Positions 48,736 through 50,678 of a stretch of DNA of 50,678 bases are shown in pieces. Numbering within the stretch: the stretch's first letter is position 1; every line of letters starts with the position of its first letter. The stretch is from Actinomycetes bacterium (GTDB lineage: Bacteria > Actinomycetota > Acidimicrobiia > Acidimicrobiales > UBA8190): NCBI GenBank assembly GCA_021803325.1, contig JAJZLP010000202.1, positions 2,101 through 52,778 of the forward strand, read 5' to 3'. A program made the translations under genes and the position numbers. Under the pieces are notes generated by a model, which was not told where the DNA came from, made no database searches, and was given only the letters and a program-made list of their open reading frames with translations.

Positions 48736-50649
48736 GTGCCGACACCGATACGTACGGTGGGTGCCGGGTCGAGGGGTTCGGGTGCCGGTGGCACCGAGTC
48801 CGACCGCGACCGGGCGAAGCATGGCCATGGCGGTTCGCCGTCGCTCGATGTCGTCCGCCGACGCGACCGGGTGACCGACGCGGGGGGCGCGTCGGAGCCG
48901 CCGGCCGGTGGCTCGGTGGTGCCCATCGGTCGCCAGGACCACCAGGTGGCTGGCGGCACCGAGCAGCGACCGCCCGGGCCGGAACCAGGCGCGCTGCTCC
49001 CCGTGTTCTCCCCGCGGTTCGTCCGCGCCGCGTGGGTCGCCGGGCCGATCGCGATCGCGGCGATCACGATCCTGGGGTGGCAGGTGGTGGGCAGTGTCGA
49101 CTACCTGCGCGCCTGGGCGGCGGCCGGGGCGGTGTTCTTCCTGCCCACCCTGGTCACCTCGGTCGTGGTGGTCCGGCGGGTCGACCGACTGTCCAAGGTG
49201 TTCTGGCTGGCTTGGCTGGCTGCCCTCTGCGGCGGCGCGTTGCTCGGGCTCTCCATGCTGCTGGAGCCACTCGCGCCCGGGTCGACGCACCTGGTGGGTG
49301 CTGTGGGGATCCTCGCCGGTGGCCTGGTGTGGGGTATCGGGATCGTCTATCTCGTCGGCCGCACGGACGGCGCCAGGGTGCTGCTCGTCGACGGGCTGGA
49401 GCTCCTGGCGGCGGGCCTGGCCGTGGTCGCCCCGGTCCTGGTGGCAGCGGGGCCGTCTCTGGCGCACGCCAACGCCCAGTGGTTCGTCATCCCCGGTACC
49501 GTGACAGCCGCAGCGCTGCCGCTGGTGGCGGTGATGACCCTGGTCCTGTGTGTCCGCTTGCCGGCTCACCAGCGAGCGCCGGAGGTCTTCGGCGTGTTCG
49601 CCGCCGTGGTGGGCGAGGTCGACGCCGTGCTCCTGCTGGTCGATGCTGTGCACGGGTTCCACTTGTTGGCTGGCCCGTTGCTGTTGGTGCAGGCCCTCAC
49701 CCAGTGGCTGGTGCTGATGGTGGCGCTGAACGCTCATCGCAGCTACCCCGAGGGGCTCGACCGACTGGGTCCCGAGGCACAGGTGCGCCGACGCAGCCCC
49801 ATCCCGCTGTTCGTCGCTGTGGGCGTGCCTGCGCTCGCCGTCGAAGCGGCGACGGCGTCGCCGGCATCGTCGTGGACGGTCCCGGTGGTCGTCGCCGTGC
49901 TCGGGGCCCTCGCCTTCATCATGACGGGCCGGCACCTGCTCGTCGTCGCCGAGACACGTCGACTGTACGGGCTCCTCGCTGGCCAGGCCGAGCAGCGGCG
50001 CCGCCTGCTCGGCGATCTGGTCCGATCGGTCGAGCACGATCGGCATCGGGTGCTGGCCCAGCTTCACGAGCTGGCAGTGGAGATGATGGGGGCCATCGGC
50101 GCTGTGGTCCGGGTGGTGCGGTCGTCGAGCGGGGGTGGGGAGCCGGTGGTGGTCGGTGCCCTTGACCGCATCTACGCGGACGTCAATGCCCGGGCCGAGA
50201 CCTTGCGCCGCCTGATGCATGCAGTTCGGCCCGACGAGCGAACGATCGGGGGCATCACCACCGAAACGCTCGCCACCGCCATCGCTGCATCCACCGCGAG
50301 CACCTTCATGGGGACCCGGGTGCCCCAGGTGGAGGTGGACATCGCGTCGGACCTGCGGCTCGACTGGATGACGTCGATGATCGTGTACCAGATCGTGGCC
50401 GAGGCCCTGTACAACGCCTACCGGCGGTCGCCGGTGAGCGAGGTGCACGTGAGCCTGAAGGCGGAAGGCGGCGGGTTGCGGTTGGTCGTCGTCGACGACG
50501 CCGCCGGCACGGACCTGCTGTCGACCGGCGACGCGCCGTGGCTCACGACCCTGCAGTTGTTCGCCGACCTCGGCCGCGGCACCGTGGAGGTGGAAACGCT
50601 GCCGGGGGGAGGAGCGCGCACCAGCGCTCTGCTCGGAGCTCGGGCCTGA
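48736..50649 (+). CDS. Membrane sensor-kinase-like protein with degenerate ATPase domain
   Basis: A 637-aa protein. About 95 disordered residues are followed by nine to ten membrane spans (about 100-400), a helical pair (SVEHDRHRVLAQLHELAVEM) like the HisKA_3 dimerisation domain, and a C-terminal HATPase-like domain (MIVYQIVAEALYNAYRRSP). The N box is recognisable, but the G1 box reads VVDDAAGTDLL rather than DxGxG, and no G2 glycine-rich motif is seen. So it may bind a partner without being an active kinase. No response regulator gene is visible before the window ends. The GTG at 48736 has a G-rich Shine-Dalgarno just upstream. Confidence 0.7.
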   Translation: MPTPIRTVGAGSRGSGAGGTESDRDRAKHGHGGSPSLDVVRRRDRVTDAGGASEPPAGGSVVPIGRQDHQVAGGTEQRPPGPEPGALLPVFSPRFVRAAWVAGPIAIAAITILGWQVVGSVDYLRAWAAAGAVFFLPTLVTSVVVVRRVDRLSKVFWLAWLAALCGGALLGLSMLLEPLAPGSTHLVGAVGILAGGLVWGIGIVYLVGRTDGARVLLVDGLELLAAGLAVVAPVLVAAGPSLAHANAQWFVIPGTVTAAALPLVAVMTLVLCVRLPAHQRAPEVFGVFAAVVGEVDAVLLLVDAVHGFHLLAGPLLLVQALTQWLVLMVALNAHRSYPEGLDRLGPEAQVRRRSPIPLFVAVGVPALAVEAATASPASSWTVPVVVAVLGALAFIMTGRHLLVVAETRRLYGLLAGQAEQRRRLLGDLVRSVEHDRHRVLAQLHELAVEMMGAIGAVVRVVRSSSGGGEPVVVGALDRIYADVNARAETLRRLMHAVRPDERTIGGITTETLATAIAASTASTFMGTRVPQVEVDIASDLRLDWMTSMIVYQIVAEALYNAYRRSPVSEVHVSLKAEGGGLRLVVVDDAAGTDLLSTGDAPWLTTLQLFADLGRGTVEVETLPGGGARTSALLGARA

Positions 50650-50678
50650 TGGCCGGGAACAGCGGCATTCGGCGGGTG

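Overview
The window is very GC-rich, with strong C/G third-position bias and many GTG starts. It looks like chromosomal DNA of a high-GC actinobacterium. Four things point there: the order CDP-alcohol phosphatidyltransferase / gcvH / garA / ftsR-type merR / bifunctional nuclease (an order known from Mycobacterium), a mycothiol-type PIG-L amidase, a 2-oxoglutarate:ferredoxin oxidoreductase, and a large number of genes that appear to be transcribed without a leader from TAnnnT -10 boxes. A member of the class Acidimicrobiia is my best guess, but this is inference. There are no rRNA, tRNA, IS, phage or CRISPR features, and almost all of the window is ordinary core and accessory metabolism.

Layout. 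0.3-4.7 kb: class I fructose-bisphosphate aldolase and korAB. 4.9-8.2 kb: DUF1015 protein and a divergent MerR regulator, then an MFS exporter. 8.5-15.8 kb: envelope and signalling block with a pgsA-like synthase, a nucleotidyltransferase/phosphomannomutase fusion, gcvH, garA, an ftsR-like MerR, a DUF151 nuclease and a DUF4232 lipoprotein. 16-21.7 kb: acrylyl-CoA-reductase-type MDR enzyme divergent from an S9 peptidase, a GT-C-like membrane protein and a repeat-bearing membrane protein. 22-27.9 kb: Tat-exported phospholipase C-like phosphoesterase, thiD, a TetR regulator, an acyl-CoA synthetase and a small membrane protein. 27.9-34.6 kb: mycothiol-type amidase divergent from a GntR regulator that leads into a ferredoxin-NrfD fusion and a large molybdopterin oxidoreductase. 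34.7-37.5 kb: three hotdog-type thioesterase genes and a small Cys-rich protein. 37.7-46.8 kb: a complete K+ uptake locus (small ORF, kdpF, A, B, C, OB-fold gene, and convergent kdpE and kdpD) in which the KdpD sensor is split into two divergently encoded proteins. 46.8-50.7 kb: a non-coding stretch with a promoter-like site and a strong hairpin, a Ca2+/H+ antiporter-like gene and a degenerate sensor-kinase-like membrane protein.

How it fits together. KorAB converts 2-oxoglutarate to succinyl-CoA, and GarA is, in mycobacteria, the FHA switch that acts on 2-oxoglutarate-using enzymes, so the two blocks may be functionally linked. The Kdp block is a self-contained high-affinity K+ system with its own two-component control. 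The Mo-enzyme block is a two-gene redox module that appears to lack export signals and is probably controlled by the GntR protein encoded just upstream.

Most unusual observations: (1) about a dozen genes with TAnnnT boxes 6-8 nt from the start codon; (2) a recurrent association of unrelated minisatellites with stop codons; (3) split KdpD with a microsatellite-bearing insertion in the ATP lid; (4) a phosphomannomutase domain with all of its catalytic loops replaced; (5) a promoter-plus-hairpin unit that could be an unannotated RNA. I did not find a clearly new defence or mobile system.
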